Under the pieces are notes generated by a model. It was not told where the DNA came from. It made no database searches and saw nothing but the letters and a program-made list of their open reading frames with translations. Made by a program: the position numbers and the translations under genes. A stretch of 7,169 nucleotides of DNA from Bacillota bacterium (GTDB lineage Bacteria; Bacillota; Sulfobacillia; Thermaerobacterales; Thermaerobacteraceae). Below are positions 5,455 through 7,169 of this stretch, piece by piece. Location: NCBI GenBank assembly GCA_003242195.1, contig QGUQ01000092.1, positions 1-7,169 on the forward strand, given 5' to 3'. Numbering within the stretch: the stretch's first letter is position 1; every line of letters starts with the position of its first letter.

Positions 5455-5844
5455 TCAGGTTCCCGCCTCGCAGCGTACGTAATCCTTGAACACGTAGCCG
5501 GTCTGGCCGCCCACCAGCTGGACTTCCGCCCAGAAGCCTTCCAGGGCCATGACGATCACCGGCGTCCCCCGGTCCACGCGGGTGACCGGTTCGGCCTTGC
5601 CCGTCGGCCGTTGCCGGACGTTGACGTCGTCGTGGGTGATGACCCCGAAGCAGTGGAACCGGTCGGGGACGCGGTCCTGGAAGAGCTCCAGGCTCTGGAG
5701 CTGGAACCGCTGGTAGTTGTACATCATCTGGGCCAGCCGGCGTTCGGTCTCGGTGACGGCCGCGTCGATGAGCTGCTGGTAACGGTCCAGGAGGGGGCGC
5801 TCCTGGTCCCGAAGCTCGGCGGCCAGCTGCCGGATGCTCGCCAC
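5455..5844 (-). CDS. Coiled-coil plus bacterial SH3 (SH3b) domain protein
   Basis: This 129-aa protein has two parts. Residues 1-58 are a charged amphipathic helix (for example ELRDQERPLLDRYQQLIDAAVTETERRLAQ) that probably forms a coiled coil. Residues 66-124 are an SH3b fold: VITHDDVNVRQRPTGKAEPVTRVDRGTPVIVM, then the FWAEVQLVGGQTGYVFKDYV end typical of SH3_3 domains. SH3b domains usually bind cell-wall peptides on secreted proteins. Here there is no signal peptide or membrane helix, so an intracellular adaptor-like role is possible; that is inference. The start is GTG, preceded by GAGGGGGAAGGG on the coding strand. The gene converges on mntR with only 14 bp between the stop codons and diverges from thiN. 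No specific function can be assigned. Confidence 0.85.
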   Translation of the reverse strand: MASIRQLAAELRDQERPLLDRYQQLIDAAVTETERRLAQMMYNYQRFQLQSLELFQDRVPDRFHCFGVITHDDVNVRQRPTGKAEPVTRVDRGTPVIVMALEGFWAEVQLVGGQTGYVFKDYVRCEAGT

Positions 5845-6073
5845 GGTCCCTTCCCCCTCGCGCCATGGTCGGCATACCTCATCAGCATCACCCTATGCGG
5901 GGTCCCGGGCGGACATGCGGGAGAAACGCCGCGGGCGCCCCGGGCCGGTGGCCTACGGCCGTCGCGGCCCCGCTGCCGCCGGGCCGGCCGGGCTACCCGG
6001 CCTTGCGAACCTCAGCGGCGACTCGGGGTTGGGCGTAGACCGCGGAGTTTTCGGACGGGAGGTCGCGAGCGCG

Positions 6074-6802
6074 ATGCCGGGCAAGACCGGAGAACCAGCG
6101 GCCGCGGCAATGCCGCCCTTCGGCTTCTTGGACGACGGCTCCGAGCCCCACGCCGTGGTCGTCGCGGGGGGTAACCTGGGCGCGCCGGAATTGCGGGCCG
6201 AGGCGGAGCGCCTGGTCGCCACCGCCGCCTTCTGCGTCGCCGCCGACGGCGGGCTGCGCTTGTTGCGGGCGGTCGGCCGCTGGCCGGACGTTCTGGTGGG
6301 CGACTTTGACACCCTCAGCCGGCGGGAGGTGGAGGAGGCCGAGGCGGCAGGTGTCACCGTCCTCCGCTTCCCCACGGCCAAGGACGCCACCGACAGCGAG
6401 CTGGCCCTCGACCTCGTGGAAGAACGTGGCGGCCCGCGCCGGGTTTACCTGATCGGCGGCGTCGGAGACCGCATGGACCATACCCTGGCGAACCTCATGA
6501 TGGCGGCGCGCCTCTGCCTGGAGGGGCGCGACGTGACCATCATCGCCGCCAGCGCCCACATCGCGCCCCTGGTCGGTCCCGGGCGCGTGTGCTTCTCCGG
6601 CCGGCCCGGCCAGCCGGTGTCGTTGATCCCCCTGACGCCGTGCCTGACGGGGGTAACGACGGAGGGCCTGGTATACCCCCTGAAGGAGGCTACCCTGCGC
6701 TTCGGCACGACCTTGGCCGTGAGCAACGAGCTCGCTGGGGAGCGCGGCGCCTTTTCCGCCCGCGCGGGCCGCGCCCTGGTGGTGCTCCAGCGCCGGCCTT
6801 GA
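6074..6802 (+). CDS. thiN: Thiamine pyrophosphokinase
   Basis: This 242-aa cytosolic enzyme transfers pyrophosphate from ATP to thiamine, giving thiamine diphosphate (and AMP). The family motifs are all present: CVAADGGLRLL (54-64, D58), DVLVGDFDTLS (72-82, D77 and D79), the KDATDSELAL block (103-112), GGVGDRMDHTLANL (128-141), and the C-terminal TTEGLVYPLKEATLRFGTT..VSNEL (195-220). These Asp residues bind Mg-nucleotide, and the SN motif lies at the thiamine site. The length is slightly above the usual 210-220 aa because of about 20 extra N-terminal residues. The ATG at 6074 has GGGAGG at 6057-6062, a rather long 11-nt spacing; the ATG at 6110 has no ribosome binding site. The frame stays open upstream to 5834, but that part overlaps the SH3b gene start and looks non-coding. 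No TPP riboswitch was recognised upstream. Confidence 0.92.
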   Translation: MPGKTGEPAAAAMPPFGFLDDGSEPHAVVVAGGNLGAPELRAEAERLVATAAFCVAADGGLRLLRAVGRWPDVLVGDFDTLSRREVEEAEAAGVTVLRFPTAKDATDSELALDLVEERGGPRRVYLIGGVGDRMDHTLANLMMAARLCLEGRDVTIIAASAHIAPLVGPGRVCFSGRPGQPVSLIPLTPCLTGVTTEGLVYPLKEATLRFGTTLAVSNELAGERGAFSARAGRALVVLQRRP

Positions 6803-6831
6803 GGGCCGGCGCGGCGGCCATCGGCCGCCGC
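6790..6831. terminator. Two abutting GC hairpins between convergent genes
   Basis: The first hairpin is GCGCCGGCC/GGCCGGCGC (6790-6812) with a TTGAG loop that contains most of the thiN TGA stop codon. The second is GCGGCGGCC/GGCCGCCGC (6811-6831) with an ATC loop. Each has a 9-bp perfect stem, and they share two bases, so they compete slightly. No T-run follows on either strand. Their place between two convergent genes fits a bidirectional terminator. Confidence 0.5.
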
Positions 6832-7169
6832 CTAAGGCACCCCGCCGGGACCCAGCCGAATGGGAGGTTCCGCCCGCAGCCCGGGGAAGCGGCGGGGATG
6901 GAACCAGGCGGCCAGGCGCTCCAGCCCGGTGAGGGCCTCGGGCCCCGCTCCCAGAAGCTGGGCGGGCGGCAGGTAATGGAGGGTGGCGGGCGCACGCGGG
7001 CCGCCGCCCCGCAGGGGCCAGGGGCCCGGCTGCAGGAGCGGCGTGACGATCCGGGTCCCCGCCGGGACGCCTGTGCCCCGGGCGGCGGCTTCTCCCGCCA
7101 TCCACGCGGCGCCGCCCGGGGAGGCCGGAACCAGACGGCCGCCGGCCAGCGGCACCAGTTCGGCCGCCG
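6832..7169 (-). CDS. 3' part of an unidentified protein (5' end outside window)
   Basis: A minus-strand frame is open from the window edge to a TAG at 6832-6834, giving at least 112 residues. An internal GTG at 7153-7155 could be a start, but the frame continues upstream without a stop codon, so the gene is probably truncated by the window. Support for coding is the strong G/C bias at third codon positions and a plausible C-terminal stretch with TLHYLPPAQLL, GLERLAAWFHPRRFPGLRAE. The protein is rich in Pro, Gly and Ala, with no recognised catalytic motif, signal peptide or membrane helix. It converges on thiN across the tandem hairpins. I cannot name a family. Confidence 0.55.
   Translation of the reverse strand, partial: AAELVPLAGGRLVPASPGGAAWMAGEAAARGTGVPAGTRIVTPLLQPGPWPLRGGGPRAPATLHYLPPAQLLGAGPEALTGLERLAAWFHPRRFPGLRAEPPIRLGPGGVP

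Noticed and set aside
5438..5460. Bidirectional terminator between mntR and the SH3b gene
   Set aside because: The gap is 14 bp, and only 4-bp stems with 2-nt loops can be drawn.
4775..5875. Minus-strand 366-aa frame over mntR and the SH3b gene
   Set aside because: It has no recognisable domain, and both overlapping genes are strongly identified in other frames.
5834..6073. Upstream in-frame extension of thiN (80 residues)
   Set aside because: It overlaps the start of the divergent SH3b gene, is low-complexity Arg/Gly/Pro, and exceeds the family length.
5845..6073. TPP riboswitch upstream of thiN
   Set aside because: I looked for the GCTGAGA and CTGATCTGG core elements on both strands and found neither.
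5993..7105. Minus-strand 370-aa frame opposite thiN
   Set aside because: It is antisense to a full set of thiamine pyrophosphokinase motifs; the sequence looks like a shadow.

Overview
The window comes from a very G+C-rich bacterium (by eye about 70% or more) with Bacillota-type (Firmicutes) features. It has strong Shine-Dalgarno sequences of the AAGGAGG and GGGAGG type, frequent GTG (and one likely TTG) starts, and two regulators that closely resemble Bacillus proteins, GlnR and MntR. A type I copper lipoprotein suggests aerobic or oxidative electron transport. The best guess is a high-GC thermophilic lineage near Thermaerobacter, Symbiobacterium or Sulfobacillus. This is inferred from the protein flavour, not from a marker gene.

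Layout, left to right. A GlnR-like MerR regulator (minus, 27-530) diverges from a two-domain P-loop ATPase of the PRK06851 type (plus, 853-2004). Their 322-bp shared control region carries a near-perfect GlnR/TnrA-type operator at 693-709. Three independent-looking plus-strand genes follow: a small CHRD-domain protein without a signal peptide (2292-2744), a four-helix membrane-anchored M28 metallopeptidase (2951-4258), and a cupredoxin lipoprotein (4319-4735) that ends at a good intrinsic terminator. Next is mntR, the Mn(II)-responsive repressor (plus, 5021-5440). It converges, with a 14-bp gap, on a coiled-coil plus SH3b protein (minus, 5455-5844). That gene diverges from thiN, thiamine pyrophosphokinase (plus, 6074-6802). 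thiN ends in two abutting GC hairpins and converges on the 3' end of an unidentified minus-strand gene that leaves the window.

The genes look mostly monocistronic: gaps are long, several hairpins separate them, and the functions are unrelated (nitrogen control, metal control, copper electron transfer, vitamin B1 cofactor, peptide processing). I see no mobile element, CRISPR array, tRNA or rRNA, and no defence cluster. The most interesting points are the GlnR-type operator, the degenerate second P-loop of the ATPase, the membrane-interrupted M28 fold, and a G10 homopolymer near the 3' end of the glnR-like gene.
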